Position numbers and translations under genes: made by a program
The notes under the pieces: model-generated
Databases searched by the model: none
Seen by the model: only the letters and a program-made list of their open reading frames with translations
Told to the model about the DNA's origin: nothing
In this document: in pieces, positions 14,799 to 22,329 of the stretch
How the letters are laid out: each line of letters starts with the position of its first letter
Numbering within the stretch: the first letter of the stretch is position 1
Source: an uncultured Clostridia bacterium
GTDB taxonomy: Bacteria > Bacillota > Clostridia > Oscillospirales > Ruminococcaceae
Direction of reading: 5' to 3'
Length of the DNA: 22,329 nucleotides
Assembly (NCBI GenBank): GCA_947588775.1
Contig: CANPZQ010000018.1
Location: forward strand, 1-22,329

Positions 14799-17700
14799 AT
14801 GATTTCATACAAGGCCGGAATCGACGTCGGCTCCACCACCGTTAAGCTTGTTTTATGGAACGAAAACGACGGCATTGTTTTCGGAAGATATATGCGCCAC
14901 TGCGCCCATATTCAGGAAACGCTCACCGAGCTTCTGAAAGAGGCGAAGAGCGCGGTCGGCGAATGCTCCCTGACCGTCGGAATAACCGGCTCTGGGTCGA
15001 TAAACCTCGGCAAGGCCCTCGGCATTCAGTTTGTCCAGGAGGTCGCGGCGGTCGCCTCCGCGCTCGAAAGAACAGCTCCGCAGACCGACGTCGCAATTGA
15101 GCTCGGCGGCGAGGACGCGAAGATAATCTATTTCCGCGGCGGTCTCGACGAGAGAATGAACGGCGTTTGCGCCGGCGGAACAGGCTCGTTTATCGACCAG
15201 ATGGCCGCGCTCCTGCAGACCGACGCCGAGGGGTTAAACGAGGAAGCGAAAAACTACAAGGAAATTTATCCTATAGCCGCGCGGTGCGGGGTTTTCGCGA
15301 AAACCGACATTCAGCCGCTTATTAACGAGGGCGCGACGAAGGCCGACCTCGCCGCGTCAATCTTTCAGGCGGTCGTAAACCAGACCATCTCGGGGCTTGC
15401 CTGCGGGAAGCCGATTCGCGGCTGCGTGGCGTTTTTGGGCGGGCCTCTGCATTTTCTCACCGAGCTCAAAAAAGCCTTTATCCGCACCCTTAATCTCACC
15501 CCCGAAAATGTCGTCGACCCCGAAAACAGCCATCTCTTTGCCGCGATGGGCGCGGCGATTGAATCGGAGGGCGAGGAAACTACCCTCAGCGGGCTGATTG
15601 AGCGGCTTGAGCGCGGCGTTAAGATGAGCTTTGAGATAAAACGGCTCGACCCGCTGTTTAAGGACGAGGCGGACTATAAAGCCTTCTGCGCGCGCCACGA
15701 CTGCGCGGTCGTCGAAAAGGGGGATATTTCCCGATATTCCGGCGAATGCTTTTTGGGAATCGACGCGGGCTCAACAACTACGAAGCTCGCGCTTATCGAC
15801 AGGGACGGGCGGCTTTTGTTCTCGCACTACCAGAACAACAACGGCAACCCCATCGCCGCCGCGAAAAACGCGATGGCGGAGCTTAAAAAGGTCCTTCCCG
15901 AGGGCGTTACGGTAACGCGTTCCTGCTCGACGGGCTACGGCGAATCGCTTCTGAAGTCGGCTTTTTGCCTCGACGAATCGGAGGTCGAAACCGTCGCCCA
16001 TACCACCGCCGCCGCATTCTTCGACCCCGAGGTAGACTGCGTTTTGGACATCGGCGGTCAGGACATGAAGTGCATAAAGCTCAAGAACGGCTCTGTTGAC
16101 AACGTTCTTCTGAACGAGGCCTGCTCGTCGGGCTGCGGAAGCTTTATCGAGAGCTTCGCGAATTCTTTGGGATATACGGCGGAGGAATTTGCCCGCGAGG
16201 CACTTTTCGCAAAGAACCCCGTCGACCTCGGCACTCGCTGCACGGTGTTCATGAATTCAAACGTAAAGCAGGCCCAGAAGGAGGGCGCGCCGGTGTCGGA
16301 CATCTCGGCGGGGCTTGCCTATTCCGTAATAAAAAACGCGCTTTATAAGGTAATAAAGCTCGCCGACGCGCGGGAGCTCGGCAAACACATCGTCGTTCAG
16401 GGCGGAACGTTTTACAACAAGGCTGTTTTGCGCGCGTTCGAGAGAATCGCTCAGGTAAACGCCACCTGCCCCGATATTTCGGGAATCATGGGCGCGTTCG
16501 GCGCGGCGTTGATTGCAAAGGAACGCTATAAGGGCCGCGAAAGCACCATGCTCCCAATCGACGAGATAATCAACCTCTCCTATACGACCTCGACGGCGCG
16601 CTGCGGCAGATGCACCAACAACTGCATGCTCACCGTTTCGACCTTCCCGGGCGGCCGCAGACATATCACCGGAAACCGCTGCGAGCGCGGCCTCGGCGGG
16701 CATTCCATAGGCCCCAAGGGCGCGAACCTTATTGAATTTAAGAGGAACAGGATTTTCGGCTACGAGCCTCTTTCGGAGGAAAACGCCCCGCGCGGGGTAA
16801 TCGGAATCCCGAGAGTTCTGAACATGTATGAAAACTTCCCGTTCTGGGCGACCTTCTTCAAGGAACTCGGATTTAGGGTAATCATTTCCCCGTTTTCGGA
16901 CAGAAAGCTCTACGAGCTCGGAATGGAATCCATTCCCTCCGAATCGGAGTGCTACCCCGCGAAGCTCTCCCACGGCCATGTCCAGTGGCTTATTAACCAA
17001 GGCGTAAAGACGATTTTCCACCCCTGCGTGTTCTATGAGCATCAGGAAACCCGGCAGGCGCAGAACCACTACAACTGCCCTATCGTTGCGGCGTATCCCG
17101 AAAACTTAAAGAACAACATCGACGAAATTTCAAGCGGGAAGATTAACTATATCCGCCCGTTTATCGCCTTTACCGACGAAAAGACGGCGGCGGGAAGGCT
17201 TGTAAGGCTGTTTACCAAAAAATTCGGAATCCCCGAGGAGGAAATCCGCGCGGCGGTTTCTGCGGCATGGGCGGAGCAGCTCAAAGCCAAGGAGGACATA
17301 CGCGCCGAGGGCAAGAGGGTTCTCTATGAAATGCAGAAGCGCGGCGGCAGGGGAATCGTCCTTGCGGGGCGGCCGTATCACATCGACCCGGAAATCAACC
17401 ACGGAATCCCCGAGTTGATTGCTTCCTACGGGCTCGACGTCTTCTCGGAGGACAGCCTTCCGATTGACTTCGACCCCGAGCGGCCCGTTAGGGTCGTCGA
17501 CCAGTGGGTTTACCACTCGCGGCTCTATTCGGCGGCGGAGTTTGTAAGGCTCCGCGGCGACCTTGAGCTTGTACAGCTCAATTCCTTCGGCTGCGGCCTC
17601 GACGCGGTTACTACCGACCAGGTTTCGGAGATACTTGAGGGCTCAAACAAGCTCTATACCGTATTAAAAATTGATGAAGTAAACAATCTCGGAGCGGTGA

Positions 17701-19070
17701 GAATACGCATAAGAAGCCTGATTGCCGCGATGAACCAGCGGCGGGAGATGAATATTGAGCCGAGGCCGAGGCCGATTACATATCACAGCACCGACTATAC
17801 GAAAAAGATGTTCGACGACGGCTGGACGATTCTCGCTCCGCAGATGAGCCCGATTCACTTCGAGGTTCTGGAGCCCGTTTTCAGGCACCACGGCTTTAAT
17901 ATCGAGGTTTTGTCGAACGACAACCGCACCGCGATTGACATGGGACTTAAGTTTGTCAACAACGACGCCTGCTTCCCGTCGATAACCGTCGTAGGGCAGG
18001 TTATGGACGCGGTCCTTTCCGGAAAATACGACACCGACAGGCTCGCGATTATAATGACGCAGACGGGCGGCTGCTGCCGTGCCTCGAACTACGTCGGATT
18101 TATCCGCCGCGCGCTCGACAAGGCGGGAATGGGCCATATCCCCGTAATCTCCCTTAACGCCAACGGAATGGAGAAATCCGAGGGCTTTAAAATAACGCTC
18201 CCGCTGCTTTTGGCGGCGTTTCAGGGAATCGTCTACGGCGATTTGTTCATGCGCTGCCTCTACAGGACCCGCCCATACGAGGCGGTTGAGGGTTCGGCGG
18301 AGGCCCTGCACAAAAAGTGGCTGAAAATCTGCACCGACCAGCTCACCGGCGTCAAAAACGGCTACAGCTACAAAAAAATCTGCCGCGGGATAGTCAAAGA
18401 CTTTGACAATCTCCCGCTCGACGAGGCGTCAAAGAAGCCGAGGGTCGGAATTGTCGGGGAAATTCTGGTAAAATACATGCCTTTGGCGAACAACCACCTT
18501 GTCGAGCTTTTAGAGAGTGAGGGCGCGGAGGCGGTCGTGCCGGATCTGATGGATTTCATGAACTACTCGATTTACAACGCCGAGTACAAGCATGAATTTT
18601 TGGGCGCGACGCTTCGTTCGGCGGTTATTTCCCGCGCGGGAATCGCGGCGATTGCGTTTTTAAGAAGCCCGGCGGTAAAGGCTTTAAAGGCGAGCAGACG
18701 CTTTGAGGCTCCTATGCCGATTAAGGAAGTCGCCTCGCTCGCAAAGCAGTTTTTGTCGCTCGGAAATCAGTACGGCGAGGGCTGGTTCCTCACCGGCGAG
18801 ATGGCGGAGCTTCTGACCACGGGCGTGCCGAATATAGTCTGTATCCAGCCTTTTGCCTGCCTGCCGAACCACGTCGTCGGAAAGGGAATGATTAAACACC
18901 TGAAGCAGGTTTACCCGTGGGCGAATATCGCGGCGGTCGACTACGACCCCGGAGCGAGCGAGGTTAATCAGCTTAACAGAATCAAGCTTATGCTCAGCTC
19001 GGCGAAGAGGGCGATGAGCGAAAAGACGGAGGAATCCGAAAAAATCGAAAAGGAACCGATTAAGGTTTAA
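14799..19070 (+). CDS. Giant 2-hydroxyacyl-CoA dehydratase activase-related protein (two BcrAD/BadFG ATPase halves, DUF2229, HgdB-like C-terminus)
   Basis: A 1,423-residue cytoplasmic protein. The first ASKHA ATPase half begins at GIDVGSTTVKL (7-17) and the second at GIDAGSTTTKL (320-330). Cys124 (GVCAGGTGSF) and Cys163 (ARCGVFAK) sit where dimeric HgdC-type activators bind their shared [4Fe-4S] cluster, and Cys442 (EACSSGCGSF) and Cys481 (TRCTVF) repeat this in the second half. A cysteine group C602-x2-C605-x3-C609 plus C628 (RCGRCTNNC...NRC) follows, then a DUF2229-like region (about 665-870) and an HgdB-like C-terminus (about 1035-1400) with NNDACFPS and TGGCCRASNY. Known activases use ATP to push low-potential electrons into dehydratases or reductases; the substrate of this fused family is not established. 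Start 14799 has GAAAGG 8 nt upstream; a TTG at 14781 is less likely. A strong terminator follows. Confidence 0.87.
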   Translation: MISYKAGIDVGSTTVKLVLWNENDGIVFGRYMRHCAHIQETLTELLKEAKSAVGECSLTVGITGSGSINLGKALGIQFVQEVAAVASALERTAPQTDVAIELGGEDAKIIYFRGGLDERMNGVCAGGTGSFIDQMAALLQTDAEGLNEEAKNYKEIYPIAARCGVFAKTDIQPLINEGATKADLAASIFQAVVNQTISGLACGKPIRGCVAFLGGPLHFLTELKKAFIRTLNLTPENVVDPENSHLFAAMGAAIESEGEETTLSGLIERLERGVKMSFEIKRLDPLFKDEADYKAFCARHDCAVVEKGDISRYSGECFLGIDAGSTTTKLALIDRDGRLLFSHYQNNNGNPIAAAKNAMAELKKVLPEGVTVTRSCSTGYGESLLKSAFCLDESEVETVAHTTAAAFFDPEVDCVLDIGGQDMKCIKLKNGSVDNVLLNEACSSGCGSFIESFANSLGYTAEEFAREALFAKNPVDLGTRCTVFMNSNVKQAQKEGAPVSDISAGLAYSVIKNALYKVIKLADARELGKHIVVQGGTFYNKAVLRAFERIAQVNATCPDISGIMGAFGAALIAKERYKGRESTMLPIDEIINLSYTTSTARCGRCTNNCMLTVSTFPGGRRHITGNRCERGLGGHSIGPKGANLIEFKRNRIFGYEPLSEENAPRGVIGIPRVLNMYENFPFWATFFKELGFRVIISPFSDRKLYELGMESIPSESECYPAKLSHGHVQWLINQGVKTIFHPCVFYEHQETRQAQNHYNCPIVAAYPENLKNNIDEISSGKINYIRPFIAFTDEKTAAGRLVRLFTKKFGIPEEEIRAAVSAAWAEQLKAKEDIRAEGKRVLYEMQKRGGRGIVLAGRPYHIDPEINHGIPELIASYGLDVFSEDSLPIDFDPERPVRVVDQWVYHSRLYSAAEFVRLRGDLELVQLNSFGCGLDAVTTDQVSEILEGSNKLYTVLKIDEVNNLGAVRIRIRSLIAAMNQRREMNIEPRPRPITYHSTDYTKKMFDDGWTILAPQMSPIHFEVLEPVFRHHGFNIEVLSNDNRTAIDMGLKFVNNDACFPSITVVGQVMDAVLSGKYDTDRLAIIMTQTGGCCRASNYVGFIRRALDKAGMGHIPVISLNANGMEKSEGFKITLPLLLAAFQGIVYGDLFMRCLYRTRPYEAVEGSAEALHKKWLKICTDQLTGVKNGYSYKKICRGIVKDFDNLPLDEASKKPRVGIVGEILVKYMPLANNHLVELLESEGAEAVVPDLMDFMNYSIYNAEYKHEFLGATLRSAVISRAGIAAIAFLRSPAVKALKASRRFEAPMPIKEVASLAKQFLSLGNQYGEGWFLTGEMAELLTTGVPNIVCIQPFACLPNHVVGKGMIKHLKQVYPWANIAAVDYDPGASEVNQLNRIKLMLSSAKRAMSEKTEESEKIEKEPIKV

Positions 19071-19096
19071 AGGGGGCGTTTTGCCCCCTCTTTTTT
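19071..19096 (+). terminator. Rho-independent terminator after the activase gene
   Basis: AGGGGGC (19071-19077) pairs with GCCCCCT (19083-19089), loop GTTTT, followed by C and six T (19091-19096). It starts at the base after the stop codon. Confidence 0.93.
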
Positions 19097-19117
19097 AACT
19101 AAAATTTCACCCTGCTG

Positions 19118-19159
19118 TCACATTTACAGGTTGAAATCACGGCGGGTATGTGATATAAT
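19118..19159 (+). promoter_or_regulatory. Promoter of the ABC transporter gene with flanking dyad
   Basis: TTGAAA (19131-19136), 17 nt and TATAAT (19154-19159) form a near-consensus promoter, and GGAGGT (19201-19206) precedes ATG 19213. An inverted repeat TCACAT (19118-19123) / ATGTGA (19148-19153) brackets the -35 and touches the -10, so it could be an operator; the arms are short, so this part is tentative. Confidence 0.75.
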
Positions 19160-19212
19160 CTACAAGATACGAATTGCTTTTTTAGATATTTTTACCAACG
19201 GGAGGTCGGGTC

Positions 19213-22155
19213 ATGCTTAAACTTGATAACATCGTTAAGGACTATGACGCGGGCGGGGAGAAGGTCCGCGCGCTCAAAGGGGTGACAATAGAATTCCGCC
19301 GAAGCGAGTTTGTCGCGGTTTTGGGGCAGTCGGGCTGCGGAAAGACCACGCTTCTGAACATAATCGGCGGCCTCGACCAGTATACCTCCGGCGACCTCTC
19401 GGTGAACGGAAAATCCACCAAAAAGTTCCGCGACTCGGATTGGGACACCTACCGCAACCACTCCATCGGCTTTGTTTTCCAGAGCTATAACCTGATTCCC
19501 CACCAGACGGTTTTGGCGAACGTCGAGCTCGCGCTTACGCTTTCGGGCGTAGGGAAGGCGGAACGCCGCCGCCGCGCCACCGAAGCCCTCCAAAGGGTCG
19601 GCCTCGGCGACCAGCTTAAAAAGAAGCCCAACCAGATGTCGGGCGGACAGATGCAGCGCGTGGCGATTGCGCGCGCGCTTGTAAACGACCCGGAAATCCT
19701 GCTTGCCGACGAGCCCACCGGCGCGCTCGATTCGCAGACGAGCGTGCAGATTATGGAAATTTTAAAGGAAATTTCCAAGGATAAGCTCATTATAATGGTA
19801 ACTCACAACCCCGAGCTCGCCGAGCAGTACGCCTCCCGCACGGTAAGACTTTTGGACGGCGAGATTATAAGCGACAGCGACCCCTTCGACGGCGAGGCGG
19901 AGGACCGCGCCGCCGAGGTCAGAAGCGTTTCAAAGGGCAAAAAGACCTCGATGTCGTTTATGACCGCGCTATCGCTCTCCTTGAACAACCTGATGACCAA
20001 GAAAACGAGAACCATTCTCACGAGCTTCGCGGGGTCGATAGGAATTATCGGAATCGCGCTTATTCTCTCGGTTTCGACGGGCGTTCAGAACTATATCGAC
20101 AGGGTTCAGGAGGATACTCTTTCGAGCTATCCGATAACGATAAACGCTCAGGAGGTCGACATGACCGAGCTTATGACTTCGCTTCGGGATACGGCGAACG
20201 GCAACGCCGAGGCGGGACACGAGCTTGACGCGGTTTACGAATCGAAAATTATGTACGAGATGATGAACTCGGTGAACGCGATGGAGGCTCAGGAAAACAA
20301 CCTCGTCAAGTTCAAGGATTACATCGAATCGACGGACGATATAAAGCAGTATTCCTCGGCAATAAGCTACGGCTACTCCGCGCCGATGAACGTATACACC
20401 ACCGACCCCGACGGGAAGGTCGTAAAGTCGGATATTCTCGACCTTATGAGCGGAATCTACTCGGCGATGGGATTTCAGACCACCAGCTCCACGCTTTCCA
20501 ACTTTATGCAGATAAACGCATGGCAGGAGATGCTTGCCGGGCTTGACGGCGAGCCGGTGAACGATTTGATGAAGGAGCAGTACGACGTTGTTTCGGGACG
20601 CTGGCCGGAGAATTATGACGAAATCGTCGTCGTTGTCAGCAAGAGGAACGAAATCAGCGATATGATGCTCTACGCCCTCGGGCTTAAGACGCTTGAGGAA
20701 ATCCAGGACGCGATGACGGCCGCGGTGAACCAGGAGCAGGTCGACACCTCGGAGTTCGGGACATGGACCTACGACGACATCATGAACCTCGATTTCAGGG
20801 TTATTCCGGATTGCTGCAAGTATCAGAAATCCGGCGGCGCGTATATCGATATAAGCGAAACCGACACCGGCCTGAAGCTTTTATACGATTCCGACGAAGC
20901 GGTAAGGCTCAAGGTTGTCGGAATCGTAAGGCCGAGCGAGGACGCGGTAGCGACGTTTCTCACCGGCGCGGTGGGGTATACCTCCGCCCTGACCGACGAG
21001 CTTATCAAGAGAACGAACGACAGCGAAATCGTCAAGGCTCAGGAGGACGACCCCGAAACCGACGTTATCACGGGGCTTAAATTCAAGGTCGACGGCGAGG
21101 AGCCCTCGGAGGAGGAAATCCGCGCCTCGGTCGACGATTGGGTAAAAAATCTCACCAACACCGAAAAAGCGGAGCTTTATGTTGAGCTTGCCTCGATTCC
21201 GACGGAGGAATACCTGACCGCGACGGTCGGCCAGTACCGCGCGTCGATGGACGACGCTGCCGTAGATAACACGCTCATGCAGGCGTTTGTTTCCCAGACC
21301 CAGATGGACGAGGCGACGGTTTTGGGGTATATCCAGAATATGGATTCCGAAACGAAGGAGGAATATCTCGGCCAGGTCCTTGCGGCGATGGTAACTCAGC
21401 AGTACGCCGAGGGCATTCAGGCGCAGATGGGCGCGATGCCCGCCGACCAGATTGCGGTGATGTTCGATTCCTCCGAAATCACGGAGGAGCAGTATAAGTA
21501 CATCTACGAAAACAAGCTCCCGCCGACGCGCTCCGATTCGACCTACGACGAAAACATGGAGCTTCTCGGCAAGGTCGACCCCGACTCGCCGTCGTCGATA
21601 TTCATCTATGCGAGCACCTTTGAAAACAAGGACTTCATCTCCGACGCGATTGAGGCTTATAACGACTCCGCCGAGGACGAGGCCGACAAGATTGTTTATA
21701 CCGACTACGTTAAGCTTCTGATGTCCTCGGTGACGACTATAATCAGCGCAATAAGCTATGTTCTTATAGCGTTCGTCGCGATTTCCTTAGTCGTCAGCTC
21801 GATAATGATAGGAATCATCACCTATATCTCCGTCCTTGAGAGAACGAAGGAGATAGGAATTCTCCGCTCGGTCGGCGCGTCGAAGAAGGATATTTCGAGG
21901 GTATTCAACGCCGAAACGCTCATCGTCGGGTTTGTCGCAGGCGCGCTCGGCATCGGCATAACGCTTCTCTTGCTCCTGCCGATTAACCTCATTCTGCACA
22001 CCCTCACGGGAATCGACACGCTTTCGGCTTCGCTGCCCGTCGCGGGGGCGACCGCGCTTGTCGTAATAAGCATGGTGCTGACGCTCGTTGCGGGGCTCAT
22101 TCCCTCGGGAATTGCGGCGAAAAAGGACCCTGTCGTCGCGCTGAGAACGGAGTAA
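19213..22155 (+). CDS. MacB-type ABC transporter: ATPase fused to FtsX-like permease with a large extracellular domain
   Basis: A 980-residue exporter-type protein. The ATPase (1-~225) has Walker A GQSGCGKTT (38-46), Q-loop Gln90 (FVFQSYNLIP), signature MSGGQMQR (142-149), Walker B LLADEP (163-168) and His198. The permease part begins with a membrane segment at about 267-290, then roughly 545 extracellular residues, then three membrane segments (about 846-876, 902-928, 941-966) with the FtsX-family ERTKEIGILRSVGASKKDI block. Four segments with a large loop after the first is the MacB plan, but MacB's periplasmic domain is about 220 residues, so this loop is more than twice as large. Such proteins work as dimers in peptide, antibiotic or lipoprotein export; the cargo here is unknown. 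It has its own promoter and no adjacent two-component system. GGAGGT lies 6 nt before the ATG. Confidence 0.9.
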   Translation: MLKLDNIVKDYDAGGEKVRALKGVTIEFRRSEFVAVLGQSGCGKTTLLNIIGGLDQYTSGDLSVNGKSTKKFRDSDWDTYRNHSIGFVFQSYNLIPHQTVLANVELALTLSGVGKAERRRRATEALQRVGLGDQLKKKPNQMSGGQMQRVAIARALVNDPEILLADEPTGALDSQTSVQIMEILKEISKDKLIIMVTHNPELAEQYASRTVRLLDGEIISDSDPFDGEAEDRAAEVRSVSKGKKTSMSFMTALSLSLNNLMTKKTRTILTSFAGSIGIIGIALILSVSTGVQNYIDRVQEDTLSSYPITINAQEVDMTELMTSLRDTANGNAEAGHELDAVYESKIMYEMMNSVNAMEAQENNLVKFKDYIESTDDIKQYSSAISYGYSAPMNVYTTDPDGKVVKSDILDLMSGIYSAMGFQTTSSTLSNFMQINAWQEMLAGLDGEPVNDLMKEQYDVVSGRWPENYDEIVVVVSKRNEISDMMLYALGLKTLEEIQDAMTAAVNQEQVDTSEFGTWTYDDIMNLDFRVIPDCCKYQKSGGAYIDISETDTGLKLLYDSDEAVRLKVVGIVRPSEDAVATFLTGAVGYTSALTDELIKRTNDSEIVKAQEDDPETDVITGLKFKVDGEEPSEEEIRASVDDWVKNLTNTEKAELYVELASIPTEEYLTATVGQYRASMDDAAVDNTLMQAFVSQTQMDEATVLGYIQNMDSETKEEYLGQVLAAMVTQQYAEGIQAQMGAMPADQIAVMFDSSEITEEQYKYIYENKLPPTRSDSTYDENMELLGKVDPDSPSSIFIYASTFENKDFISDAIEAYNDSAEDEADKIVYTDYVKLLMSSVTTIISAISYVLIAFVAISLVVSSIMIGIITYISVLERTKEIGILRSVGASKKDISRVFNAETLIVGFVAGALGIGITLLLLLPINLILHTLTGIDTLSASLPVAGATALVVISMVLTLVAGLIPSGIAAKKDPVVALRTE

Positions 22156-22175
22156 GGGGCGTTTGGGATATATTT

Positions 22176-22214
22176 AACCCCGTCGTGGCGGCATGGGGCC
22201 GCTTCGGCGGGGTT
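22176..22214 (+). terminator. Possible hairpin terminator after the ABC transporter gene
   Basis: An outer stem AACCCCG (22176-22182)/CGGGGTT (22208-22214) encloses an inner stem GCGGC (22188-22192)/GCCGC (22198-22202). The following T content is low, so it is a weak candidate. No gene is seen between the transporter stop and the window end. Confidence 0.35.
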
Positions 22215-22329
22215 TGGGTTCTATGGGGAAGCTGGGAGCAAAGGGGCGGGCGGAGCCCCGTGCGCCGAAGGCGCACCGCCGCCGCAGGCGGCGCGCCGGC
22301 CTCCGGCCGGCGGGGGCTTCGCCCCCTCC
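22210..22329. repeat. GC-rich tandem hairpin array 2 with leader motif, running to the window end
   Basis: After GGGTTTGGGT (22210-22219) and a 23-nt spacer, back-to-back inverted repeats follow: GGGGC/GCCCC (22243-22259, 7-nt loop); GTGCGCC loop GAA (22260-22276); CGCCGCC loop GCA (22277-22293); CGCCGGCC loop TCC (22294-22312); GGGGGC loop TTC (22312-22326). It may continue past the edge. The leader 10-mer and the spacer length match array 1, although the module sequences differ. Confidence 0.75.

Noticed and set aside
16257..17069. Minus-strand reading frame of 270 codons
   Set aside because: It lies wholly inside the activase gene on the opposite strand and has no recognisable domain or ribosome site; a typical shadow frame in GC-rich DNA.

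Overview
The window reads as chromosomal DNA of a GC-rich anaerobic Firmicute (Clostridia, perhaps Oscillospirales-like and gut-associated). The evidence is inference: canonical TTGAnn-17-TAnnAT promoters, strong GGAGG-type ribosome binding sites, a biotin-dependent sodium-pump decarboxylase, a DtxR-family regulator, an oxygen-sensitive 2-hydroxyacyl-CoA dehydratase activase and several protein families typical of Clostridia. No rRNA, tRNA, CRISPR, phage or insertion-sequence signal was found. Coding density is high, and high-GC antisense shadow reading frames are abundant.

Layout. (1) 1-2405, minus: N-terminal part of a very large NdvB/cyclic-beta-glucan-synthase-like membrane glycosyltransferase, cut off by the window edge. 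(2) 2406-2636: intergenic region with a terminator and a tandem array of short GC-rich hairpins. (3) 2637-6206, minus: a cell-wall operon of alpha/beta hydrolase, a membrane-anchored MurF-type ligase and D-Ala-D-Ala ligase, read from a promoter near 6240. (4) 6404-9789, plus: a four-gene Na+-translocating oxaloacetate decarboxylase operon (gamma-like subunit, stand-alone biotin carrier, beta, carboxyltransferase), divergent from the wall operon and closed by a strong terminator. (5) 9842-10459, plus: an RsmC/YbxB-like methyltransferase whose ribosome binding site abuts that terminator. (6) 10487-13468, minus: a 993-residue sensor with a two-propeller extracellular part and an intracellular HD-GYP domain, preceded by a short DtxR-like metalloregulator (13498-13866, minus). 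(7) 14046-19070, plus: a PF06541-type membrane protein and a giant dehydratase activase, in one likely operon divergent from the metalloregulator. (8) 19213-22155, plus: an ABC ATPase-permease fusion with a very large extracellular domain. (9) 22156-22329: a second hairpin array running to the window end.

How the genes fit together. Group 3 makes D-Ala-D-Ala and attaches it to the peptidoglycan precursor; group 1 probably builds a surface or osmoregulatory glucan. Group 4 couples oxaloacetate decarboxylation to Na+ export. Group 6 would link an extracellular ligand to c-di-GMP breakdown. The activase (7) is an ATP-driven electron donor type of iron-sulfur protein, and its divergent neighbour is a regulator whose metal ligands look iron-type.

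The most unusual items are: the two hairpin arrays, which share a leader motif at identical spacing; the MurF in which the substrate-binding domain is replaced by membrane segments; the 14-blade sensor joined to HD-GYP; and the activase, in which two ATPase halves each keep the cluster-binding cysteines and so form a one-chain pseudodimer. None of these is proven new from sequence alone.
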